In this document: positions 53,533 to 60,927 of the stretch, one piece after another
Position numbering within the stretch: the first letter of the stretch is position 1
Layout of the letters: the number at the start of each line of letters is the position of its first letter
Origin: a candidate division KSB1 bacterium
Lineage (GTDB): Bacteria; Zhuqueibacterota; Zhuqueibacteria; Zhuqueibacterales; Zhuqueibacteraceae
Reading direction: 5' to 3'
DNA length: 64,000 nucleotides
Assembly (NCBI GenBank): GCA_034506175.1
Contig: JAPDQB010000028.1
Span: 1-64,000 of the forward strand
Position numbers and translations under genes: made by a program
Notes under the pieces: generated by a model
Databases searched by the model: none
The model's input: only the letters and a program-made list of their open reading frames with translations
What the model was told of the DNA's origin: nothing

Positions 53533-53581
53533 GATTGAAGAAACCCACCGATTAAAATGTGATCGGCGGAATTCTTCAATC
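53533..53581. repeat. Second copy of the intergenic hairpin
   Basis: GATTGAAGAA (53533-53542) pairs perfectly with TTCTTCAATC (53572-53581), and inside it CCACCGAT (53545-53552) pairs with ATCGGCGG (53562-53569) with one mismatch. Layout and sequence match the element at 52494-52543. There is no U-run, so this copy is less clearly a terminator. Confidence 0.65.
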
Positions 53582-53620
53582 GGTGGGAAGCCGTGAAATT
53601 TTTTAAAGTCAACCTTCAAT

Positions 53621-54370
53621 ATGAAAATACGCCTTTTCGTCTTTTCTTTTTTCGCTACGTTGTCCTTTCCGGTTTTTGCTCAGGAGAACTTTCATCCTGG
53701 CGTGGCGCCGATTTTTTCAAAATTTGCGGGTGATGATTTATTGTCGCCATCGATACAAGAGACGCTTCCACAATCCGATGCGCCGAAATCGCTCACGCTC
53801 GGTGGGGCGTTCATGCGCTCGCTGGTGATTCCGGGATGGGGCCAGCGCCGCGCCGGCGCGAAGGCCGCGGCGCGAAATTTCTTTGTGGCCGAGATTTTGT
53901 TATGGGGAGGCTTTGCGACGCAGGAATTTTATGGCAACTGGCTGAAAGACGATTACAAGCTTTTTGCCGCCACGCACGCCGGCGCTGCAATCTCCGGCAA
54001 AGACGATCAATTCTTTGTTGACATGGGGAATTTTATCAGCGTCGATGAGTTCAACCAAAACCGCCTGCGCCGCCGCGATGTGGAGGGTTTGTATGATCCG
54101 GCCACGCATTTTTGGCGCTGGAATACCGAGGCGAACCGGCAAAAATTTTTCAACCTGCGCAAACGCAGCGACAAGGCCTTTTCGCGCGCCGAGTTGATTG
54201 CCGCCGGCGTTATTGCCAATCATATTATCAGCGGCATTCACGCGGCCTGGGTGGCGCATAAAAAATCATCATCGCAAAAAGAGAGAGAAAGAGGGGACCT
54301 TCGCGTGCCGCAATTTGGCGTGATCACTTCGCTGGAGGAAATTCGTTTGGTGGCGAGATTAGATTTTTAA
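53621..54370 (+). CDS. DUF5683-like envelope protein, paralogue
   Basis: A 249-residue protein with a signal peptide (about 1-20, ending VFAQ) and the core GGAFMRSLVIPGWGQRRAGAKAAARNFFVAEILLWGG, which is parallel to the DUF5683 motif of the preceding protein. A second hydrophobic segment is near the C-terminus (AELIAAGVIANHIISGIHAAWVA). Its 3' end overlaps the convergent nnr gene by 12 bases. It probably has the same unknown envelope role as its neighbour. Confidence 0.7.
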   Translation: MKIRLFVFSFFATLSFPVFAQENFHPGVAPIFSKFAGDDLLSPSIQETLPQSDAPKSLTLGGAFMRSLVIPGWGQRRAGAKAAARNFFVAEILLWGGFATQEFYGNWLKDDYKLFAATHAGAAISGKDDQFFVDMGNFISVDEFNQNRLRRRDVEGLYDPATHFWRWNTEANRQKFFNLRKRSDKAFSRAELIAAGVIANHIISGIHAAWVAHKKSSSQKERERGDLRVPQFGVITSLEEIRLVARLDF

Positions 54371-55963
54371 ATCAGCTCGTTGCCTGGCCAACTGCTGGAT
54401 CGCGACATGCAAATGCTCCATAATATCTCCCGCCAGCATGCTCCATTCCCCAAGTTGATCGCGCGCCAAATCTCCGGCCATGCCATGAAGGAATACACCC
54501 AATAACGCGGCACGCAGTGGATCGAGATTCTGCCCGGCCAAACCCGCAATCATTCCCGTCAGGACATCGCCGCTGCCGGCGGTGGCCATGCCGGCATTCC
54601 CCGTGGAGTTGATAAAAACTTCGCCGGTTGGCGAGGCCACAACCGTCGGCGCCCCTTTCAAAACCAGCACCTGCCCCAATTCTTCGGCGGTTTGCCGCGC
54701 GATCGCCACCGGGTTCACGGCGATGGCGGCTTTATTCGCGCCAGTCAAGCGTGAAAGCTCGCCGGGATGCGGAGTGAGAATAATTTTTCCAGCGGCGCGG
54801 CGAATCGCTTCCTGTTGGCCGATGAGATTGTTCAACGCATCGGCGTCGAGAACGAGCGTGCCGGGAAAATCGGCCAGAACGTGTTTGACCACGCGCTGCG
54901 CGCCTTCGGAAAGGCCAAGCCCCGGCCCGATGGCGATGACGTCAGCCCATTGCAGCCGGCTTTGCAGCGACTCAAGCGCGGCTGAGCTGATGATGCCGTT
55001 TTCCTCCGGCAGAGGCAATTTGATCACCTCCGCCGTGGCGGCTTCCAATTGCGGCAGCAGTGATTCCGGCGCAGCCAACACCACCAGCCCGGCGCCGGCG
55101 CGGAGAGCGGACACCGCGGTCAAACGCGCCGCGCCGCCGAAGCCGCGGGAGCCGGCAATCACCAAAATTTGCCCGACGCGATTTTTGAAGGCGTTAGGCG
55201 GCCGGCGCGGCACCCAATTCGACAACACCTCGCTCGTCAATAAAAATGTGGCGAGCTTGGCGCTTTTCTCGGCGGCGACTTGGCGAAACGCCATTTGCGG
55301 AAAACCGATGTCGGCAACGATGACTTCACCGGCATATTTTCGCGCCGGCATGAACAACAAGCCTTGCTTGCGGCAGCCCATCGTAACGGTTAAATCCGCC
55401 TGCACGCACGGCCCCGCCACTTCGCCGGTATCGGCGTTCATGCCAGTCGGCAAATCAATTGCGATCACCGGCCGGCCGCTTTCATTGATACGATTGACGG
55501 CTTGCGCCATCAGTCCGAGCAACGGCCCGCGCACGCCGGTGCCGAGCAGGGCGTCGACGATGAAATCGGCGTGGCGCAAATCCGGCAGTTCTTCGAAATG
55601 CTGAATTTCTCGAATCGTATATCCCACTCTGGTTAAAACCGCGTAGTTGGCGGCGGCATCGCCGCGCAACTCATTGGCTGAACCGATCAAACACATTTCG
55701 CACGTGACGCCAGCTTCCCCCAAATAACGCGCGACCACGAAACCATCCCCGCCATTATTGCCTTTGCCGCAAAGCACCATCGCGCGCTTGCCGGCCAAAG
55801 GCGCCCATCTTTCCCGAATGGCCGCAAACACCGCCCGCCCGGCATTTTCCATCAACACCCGGCCGATGAGGTTGAGCTTTTCGATGGTATATTGATCGAC
55901 GGCCTGCATTTCCTCGGCGGTCAAGACGCGAGGAAGCTTGGTGAAATCAGTTGGGTTTTCCAT
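54359..55963 (-). CDS. nnr: Bifunctional NAD(P)H-hydrate repair enzyme Nnr
   Basis: A 534-residue fusion of an N-terminal epimerase (YjeF-N, GKGNNGGDGFVVARYL) and a C-terminal ADP-dependent dehydratase (YjeF-C, AGSGDVLTGMIAGL, with HPGEL in the middle). It repairs damaged hydrated NAD(P)H: the epimerase interconverts R and S forms, and the dehydratase restores NAD(P)H. ATG at 55963 is chosen; it overlaps acpS by 17 bases. Its 3' end overlaps the convergent DUF5683-like gene. AcpS-Nnr adjacency is common in bacteria. Confidence 0.94.
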   Translation of the reverse strand: MENPTDFTKLPRVLTAEEMQAVDQYTIEKLNLIGRVLMENAGRAVFAAIRERWAPLAGKRAMVLCGKGNNGGDGFVVARYLGEAGVTCEMCLIGSANELRGDAAANYAVLTRVGYTIREIQHFEELPDLRHADFIVDALLGTGVRGPLLGLMAQAVNRINESGRPVIAIDLPTGMNADTGEVAGPCVQADLTVTMGCRKQGLLFMPARKYAGEVIVADIGFPQMAFRQVAAEKSAKLATFLLTSEVLSNWVPRRPPNAFKNRVGQILVIAGSRGFGGAARLTAVSALRAGAGLVVLAAPESLLPQLEAATAEVIKLPLPEENGIISSAALESLQSRLQWADVIAIGPGLGLSEGAQRVVKHVLADFPGTLVLDADALNNLIGQQEAIRRAAGKIILTPHPGELSRLTGANKAAIAVNPVAIARQTAEELGQVLVLKGAPTVVASPTGEVFINSTGNAGMATAGSGDVLTGMIAGLAGQNLDPLRAALLGVFLHGMAGDLARDQLGEWSMLAGDIMEHLHVAIQQLARQRADLKI

Positions 55964-56333
55964 TTTCTTTTTCCAAAATGACCACGGCAGCCGCATAATG
56001 ATCGGAATGTGAGAGGCTCACGTGAACCGTGATTCCTTGCAAGCGTTTGGTCAGTCGCGGACTGAGCGACGCCTGTGGCCGGCCGTTTGCGTGGTTGTGC
56101 ACCGCGAACTCCTTCCACGAAAAGTTTTTGTCCACGCCGGTGCCCAGCGCTTTGGAGAAAGCCTCTTTGGCAGCAAAACGCGCGGCAAACGCCGCCGCTC
56201 GATGGCTGCGGCTTTCACACAGCGCGATTTCCTCCGGCGCAAAAACGCGCTGAACAAAACGTTCCGGCCACCGCGCCAGCATCTGCTCGATGCGGCTGAT
56301 TTCGACAAGGTCAATACCGAGGCCACAGATCAT
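55947..56333 (-). CDS. acpS: Holo-acyl-carrier-protein synthase
   Basis: A 128-residue 4'-phosphopantetheinyl transferase that activates acyl carrier protein using CoA. The start MICGLGIDLVEISRIE and the FAARFAAKEAFSKALG motif are diagnostic; Asp8 and the Glu of the KEA motif bind magnesium. ATG at 56333 matches the family N-terminus, although an open frame continues to 56420. It is divergent from the sigma factor gene at 56423 and overlaps nnr. Confidence 0.94.
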   Translation of the reverse strand: MICGLGIDLVEISRIEQMLARWPERFVQRVFAPEEIALCESRSHRAAAFAARFAAKEAFSKALGTGVDKNFSWKEFAVHNHANGRPQASLSPRLTKRLQGITVHVSLSHSDHYAAAVVILEKENGKPN

Positions 56334-56422
56334 AAAACGCCGGTTCAGGATTTTTGCTTGATTGTTATTGAATTTTAACCTATCTTTTCCGAAACGAAAA
56401 CTGAGCCACGATTCCGCCACCT

Positions 56423-57001
56423 ATGCCAGTCAAAAGGTCTGAAACGCCGGTTATTAACCGCGCGCTGCAGGGAGATCAAAAAGCGTACGCCGAGCTGATG
56501 GAGCGCTATCATGGACCATTGTTCAGTTTATTGTACAAAATGGTTCGAAGCAAGGAGGAAACCGAAGATCTGGTTCAGGAAGCGTTCATGAAGGCCTTTG
56601 CCTCGCTGGCGACGTTCAATGAAGAATTTGCCTTTTCAACCTGGCTGTACAAGATCGCGATCAACAACACCATCGATCACCTGCGCAAGAAGAAGCTGCG
56701 CACGTACTCGCTGGACAAGCCGATCCAATCCAAGGAAGGCGAGCTGAAGCGCGAATATCCGGATGTGCATTCGTCCTCGGATCATGATTTGCTTTCCACC
56801 GAAAAATCCGGCTTGATTACGAAGGCGATAGAAGATTTGCCGGAGAAATACCGCCAGGTGATTTTGCTGCGCCACAGTGACGAGCTTTCCTACGAAGAGA
56901 TCGCCGCGATCACCAAAGTCCCCTTGGGCACCGTCAAAGCCCGCATCTTCCGCGCGCGGGAAATGCTGAAGCGGAAGTTAAAAGACAAACTGATGTTGTA
57001 A
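56423..57001 (+). CDS. RNA polymerase ECF-type sigma factor
   Basis: A 192-residue sigma-70-family factor of the ECF class. Region 2 includes RYHGPLFSLLYKMV, EDLVQEAFMKAF and STWLYKIAINNTIDHLRK, and region 4 includes LPEKYRQVILLRHSDELSYEEIAAI and LGTVKARIFRAREML. Regions 1 and 3 are absent. No anti-sigma gene is adjacent, so control may be by expression or by another partner. It is divergent from acpS. Confidence 0.92.
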   Translation: MPVKRSETPVINRALQGDQKAYAELMERYHGPLFSLLYKMVRSKEETEDLVQEAFMKAFASLATFNEEFAFSTWLYKIAINNTIDHLRKKKLRTYSLDKPIQSKEGELKREYPDVHSSSDHDLLSTEKSGLITKAIEDLPEKYRQVILLRHSDELSYEEIAAITKVPLGTVKARIFRAREMLKRKLKDKLML

Positions 57002-57074
57002 TCTCAAAATCTTTTATACCCCCCGACGCAGACGGTGCGTTTTCTCAGGTTTTTATTTTTCTCTGTTTTTCTTC
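57002..57074. other. Short gap between convergent genes
   Basis: A 73-base pyrimidine-rich gap between the stops of the sigma factor and the FHA gene. T-runs on both sides suit transcription ends, but I do not see a convincing stem. Confidence 0.3.
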
Positions 57075-57827
57075 TCAGATCTCCCGAAAGATAAATCTTC
57101 TTCCACCAATCTCAATCCGATCATTGTAAAGCAGGCGTACATTCATCACCGCCTGACCGTTGACCGAAACGCTTGGCGCCGGCGTTTCGCTGCAGAGATA
57201 GAAATACCCGCCGCGCCGGGCAATCGTGGCGCGCGCCCGTTCCGGGCCCGGCACGCGAATATCGACCTGCCCTACATTTCCCAACACCACCAGGTCGCGG
57301 TCCAGGGCAAAAATCGCATTGTTGGCTTCATTGATCAAGACCCCGATTTCCAAAGCCTGGCCGCGGCGTGAGGCGGTTGAGCTTGGCGCATTTTCTTCTT
57401 CGACACTTTTGATGTTCGTCGGTTGCGCTGCGGCCGGCAGCGCTTCCGGCGGCGATGGCATGGCGCCAAACACTTCGAGCAAAGCCCGGCCCGCGGTCGA
57501 GTCAAGATGTCTTTGACGAAGCCCGGTGATTTCATCTGGATCGAGAAAAAAGAGCTGGTAAACGCCGATTTTCAACTGGTCGCCGTCGGTTAACGCCATG
57601 GGCTGCGAAATTGGGTGGCCGTTCAAGCGAATGCCGTTGCGGCTTTTTAAATTTTCGATGAAATAACGGCCGCCGGCTTCGCGTTTCAGTTGGCCGTGCC
57701 GGCGTGACACCGTCAAATCGCCCAGCCGAATATCGTTTTCCGGTTCACGCCCGATGGTGACACGCTCGGCTTGAAATTCAAACTCTTGCAGCAAAACGCC
57801 GTCTTTGGTGATTTGTAGAATTGGCAT
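57075..57827 (-). CDS. Tandem FHA-domain protein
   Basis: A 250-residue protein with an N-terminal FHA domain (about 1-95: VTIGREPENDIRLGDLTVSRRHGQL, then SRNGIRLNG) whose conserved Arg/Ser/Asn residues for phosphothreonine binding are present. A proline/alanine-rich linker (about 125-160) joins a second FHA-like fold (about 165-250), more divergent (DLVVLGNVGQVDIRVPGPERARATIARRGG). It should read a serine/threonine phosphorylation signal; no kinase is adjacent. Family name assigned by motif. Confidence 0.85.
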   Translation of the reverse strand: MPILQITKDGVLLQEFEFQAERVTIGREPENDIRLGDLTVSRRHGQLKREAGGRYFIENLKSRNGIRLNGHPISQPMALTDGDQLKIGVYQLFFLDPDEITGLRQRHLDSTAGRALLEVFGAMPSPPEALPAAAQPTNIKSVEEENAPSSTASRRGQALEIGVLINEANNAIFALDRDLVVLGNVGQVDIRVPGPERARATIARRGGYFYLCSETPAPSVSVNGQAVMNVRLLYNDRIEIGGRRFIFREI

Positions 57828-57988
57828 CTCAGCACTTTCTTTGCCATCTGCGGTTTGTTAGCGAGACAGGAAAAGCTATAGAGAAGCTTGTTTGATGTAA
57901 TCGAAGCGTTGTCGTCGTCCCCATTTTTTGTCCGTGTCGGCGGCTGTTAGCGGACATGATTGACTTTCATCTCGGTTTGCTTTCTATA
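57828..57988. other. Gap with no recognised feature
   Basis: A 161-base AT-rich gap between the FHA and DUF2442 genes. No gene or clear hairpin is seen. Confidence 0.3.
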
Positions 57989-58303
57989 TTAAACTGCAAT
58001 TTTTTGTCCTTCACCTTCGCGTTCTGGTTCTTGCTTCATTTCCATCCAAGCCGGTTTTAAGCCGTGATAAAGAACGTCCGGATCAATGTCCGCACGATTA
58101 TCCCAAACGATAGTACCCATGCGTTTATCAACTTTGGCGGAACGAAACATGACTGGGTCATTTCTTGTCGGCTCGAAAATCGGCCCGTGTAAGTAAGGCT
58201 CGAGATCAATATCCCGTTGAGTTCCATCAGTAAATTCTAATCGGACCCAAAAATCTTTCAGTACTTCAACCGATTTGATACGGAAAAGTCGTTCTAATTT
58301 CAT
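57989..58303 (-). CDS. DUF2442 domain protein
   Basis: A 104-residue protein with the DUF2442 pattern: VKSVEVLKDFWVRLEFTDG-like opening (KSVEVLKDFWVRLEFTDGTQ), then DIDLEPYLHGPIFEPTRN and VWDNRADIDPDVLYHGL. Such proteins are often paired with a DUF4160 protein, as here, and the pair behaves like a toxin-antitoxin-like accessory unit, though this is not demonstrated. A GAGG-type site (AAGGAGGCC) precedes the start. Confidence 0.8.
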   Translation of the reverse strand: MKLERLFRIKSVEVLKDFWVRLEFTDGTQRDIDLEPYLHGPIFEPTRNDPVMFRSAKVDKRMGTIVWDNRADIDPDVLYHGLKPAWMEMKQEPEREGEGQKIAV

Positions 58304-58317
58304 CGTGGCCTCCTTAT

Positions 58318-58579
58318 CTAATCAAGCGGTTCAATATCATTCAAGTCTTCACCCCGCCGTGTAAGTGTCCAATTTTCCCGCAATTCGTCACGATGGAGAT
58401 CAGCCCACTCAATGACCATGTTGTGGACGCGGCGTGGCAGTTTACCGACATATATGCGCAAAGAGTCGATTTCGTACAATGCTTCATCTCCGCTATACTC
58501 AGCGTGGAAGTGAGGTGGCGCATGATCGTTATAGTGCATATAAAATGTCAATACCTTAAAACCGACTGACACAAGGCAT
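58318..58579 (-). pseudogene. DUF4160 gene with N-terminal frameshift
   Basis: The frame from a GTG at 58572 gives 84 residues with the DUF4160 core YMHYNDHAPPHFHAEY and DSLRIYVGKLPRR. The family N-terminus, normally MPTxSRF, is not in this frame. An ATG at 58579 in another frame reads MPCVSRF and then stops at a TAA within a TTTTAA stretch near 58560. One added base would join MPCVSRF to KVLTFYMHYND. So the gene is either frameshifted or re-started from GTG. It lies upstream of the DUF2442 gene, 14 bases apart. Confidence 0.6.
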
Positions 58580-58739
58580 ACTTTATAACCCTTTCATGCA
58601 ATTTGTCAGGCGTAATTTTTGCCCTTGTATCAATTGACTCATCGCAGCAAACTGAAAAAATTTACGAAAGTAAAAGTAGTAACTCAAGTGAAGTTCCAGC
58701 TACAAATTCTACTTCTGACAAAAATCAAATCCAGCCACC

Positions 58740-60494
58740 TTACGGCTGAAACCGATTCGTAATCGGCATGCGACGATCCTTGCCGAAGTTGCGCGGCGTA
58801 ATTTTAATGCCCGGAGGGGCCTGGCGGCGTTTGTATTCGGCAGCGTCGATCATCTTGATGACCTGGCGAACGGTGGCCTCCGGCAAACCGGCAGCGACCA
58901 TCTCGGTCACGCTTTGATTTTCCTCCACGTACGCTTCGATGATTTGATCCAGCAGATCGTACGGCGGCAGCGAATCCTGATCGGTTTGATTCGGCCGCAG
59001 CTCGGCGGTCGGCGGGCGGTCGATCGTGCGCTGCGGGATGAGCGGATTCTCTTTAAAACGAACCTGATTGATCCAATTGGCGAGACGATAAACAAACGTC
59101 TTCGGCACGTCTTTGAGCACGCCAAATCCGCCGGCCATGTCGCCGTAGAGCGTGGCGTAGCCAACAGCGGCTTCACTCTTGTTGCTCGTCGTGAGCACCA
59201 GCCAGCCGAATTTGTTCGAGAGCGCCATGAGAATCATGCCGCGAAGCCGCGCTTGCAAATTTTCTTCCGTGCTGTCGCGTTCGCGCCCGGTAAAAACGGG
59301 CGCGAGCAACTGTTCCATCACTGCCGCCGGCTCGTGGATGGGAAGCGTGTAAGTTTGAATGCCAAGACGCGCCGCCAGATCGAGCGCATCGTCCGCGCTG
59401 GCGGGAATATTGAACCGGCTCGGCATCAGCACGCCGGTAACATTTTCCTTGCCGAGCGCTTCAACGGCGATCACCGCGGTGAGCGCGGAGTCAATGCCGC
59501 CGCTGAGGCCGATCACGACTCTGGTGAAACCGTTTTTGCGCAGATAATCGCGCGTGCCGAGAACCAGGGCGCAAAAAACTTCTTCTTCGTCATCGAGATG
59601 CGGCGCCAGATTCGGCGCGCCGGCTTGTGCCGGGAAAATCGGGTTTGGCATTTCCATCGATGCTTCCCGAAGAACAAAAAACTTCGATTCTGCCACGCCG
59701 TTTTTTTTGCCCGCCGCGGCCTTTTTAAAACGCTCACCATTTCTCACCAACGACATATCGACGGCCAGATCATGAATGATAAATTGCTCCTCGAATTTTT
59801 TGCCGCGCAGCAGCGGCTGGCCGTTCGGGTCGAAAATGAAACTGCGGCCGTCGAACAGCAGCTCATCCTGGCCGCCGACGGTGTTGACATACGCCACGTA
59901 AACGTGATTGTCCCGCGCGCGGCTGGTGAGCAAAAATTCGCGTTCGTCGCCCTTTTTCCAATGATATGGCGAGGCCGAAATATTGATGATGAGATCGGCA
60001 CCGCCCTTGGCGACTTCGTATTCGACCACGCCGTCAACCCAGATGTCTTCGCAGATGCTGACGCCAAGGCGCAGTTCGCCAAGTTTTAAAATCAGCGGCT
60101 CATGCCCGGGGTGGAAATAACGTTTCTCGTCGAACACGCCGTAGTTCGGCAGGCAGATTTTGCGATACGTGGTGAGCAGGCGGCCGTCAACGCAAATGGC
60201 GGCGGCATTAAAAATCGCGTCGCCCTCACGTTCGACAAAGCCGACGAGCGCAATCAGGCCTTTCGTTGCGCACACGACTTTATCGAGCGCCTTCAAATTC
60301 GCGCCGATAAAATCATCGCGCAGCAGGAGATCTTCCGGCGGATAGCCGGTTATCGCCAGCTCGGGCAGGAGCACCAGATTGGCGTGATCAGCTCGCGCCT
60401 GATCAAGCGCATGAAGGATGCAAGCGGTATTGCCGGGGATGTCTCCAACCGTGCAATTGATTTGGGCGAGCGCGAGACGAAGATGTTGAATCAT
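58740..60494 (-). CDS. nadE: Glutamine-dependent NAD+ synthetase
   Basis: A 584-residue enzyme that amidates nicotinic acid adenine dinucleotide to NAD+. The N-terminal glutaminase (nitrilase fold) has Glu45, Lys112 and the nucleophile Cys148 in GVSICEDIW. The C-terminal synthetase has the ATP pyrophosphatase loop SGGIDS (332-337) and LTTSNKSEAAVGYATLYGD. ATG at 60494 starts the family N-terminus. It stands alone on the minus strand between a small accessory pair and an intergenic region. Together with nnr it makes this region rich in NAD metabolism. Confidence 0.95.
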   Translation of the reverse strand: MIQHLRLALAQINCTVGDIPGNTACILHALDQARADHANLVLLPELAITGYPPEDLLLRDDFIGANLKALDKVVCATKGLIALVGFVEREGDAIFNAAAICVDGRLLTTYRKICLPNYGVFDEKRYFHPGHEPLILKLGELRLGVSICEDIWVDGVVEYEVAKGGADLIINISASPYHWKKGDEREFLLTSRARDNHVYVAYVNTVGGQDELLFDGRSFIFDPNGQPLLRGKKFEEQFIIHDLAVDMSLVRNGERFKKAAAGKKNGVAESKFFVLREASMEMPNPIFPAQAGAPNLAPHLDDEEEVFCALVLGTRDYLRKNGFTRVVIGLSGGIDSALTAVIAVEALGKENVTGVLMPSRFNIPASADDALDLAARLGIQTYTLPIHEPAAVMEQLLAPVFTGRERDSTEENLQARLRGMILMALSNKFGWLVLTTSNKSEAAVGYATLYGDMAGGFGVLKDVPKTFVYRLANWINQVRFKENPLIPQRTIDRPPTAELRPNQTDQDSLPPYDLLDQIIEAYVEENQSVTEMVAAGLPEATVRQVIKMIDAAEYKRRQAPPGIKITPRNFGKDRRMPITNRFQP

Positions 60495-60927
60495 AAATAA
60501 AGCAAACGACCAAAACAGTTTGGTTGCGGCTCTTCAGCATTGTAAAGTTGAGACTAACATCACCATCTCTGGCAAAAGTAACATGCAAAAATTTAACAAA
60601 AAATTAGTCCAATGGCAAGCGTATTTCAATGCTTCTTTAGGCTTAATTTTGAGCCGTCGTCGCTGAACAAAAGGGCGGCATAAAAACTCTAAAAGGCACA
60701 AATCTTCACAGAAAAAGGCGTTGGGGGTAGGGGGCATATATAGTACGCTCACTTCCGGCGATTGACTGGCAACAGCAGCCACATCTTAAAAAACAAAAAT
60801 TTGCCCAAATGCTGTTGGGGTATTCAAAGTGATTTACGTATTAAAGTAAAAAGAAACCGCGAGAGGCGCAGTTTCCAGAATGAGCCACGAAATCAACGAA
60901 CTTTCTCCAAGGAAGAGAGAACTCCAC
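60495..60927. other. Gap between divergent nadE and a plus-strand gene
   Basis: A 433-base gap holding the promoters of both divergent genes. A TTGACT at about 60763 on the plus strand has no clear partner. Neither of the open frames here has a coding look (low conservation signs, no ribosome sites). No RNA or repeat is evident. Confidence 0.4.

Noticed and set aside
58914..60089. A 391-codon plus-strand frame opposite nadE
   Set aside because: It is antisense to NadE and lacks a recognisable family.
60534..60782. A small minus-strand frame upstream of nadE
   Set aside because: No ribosome site or family; it falls in the shared promoter gap.
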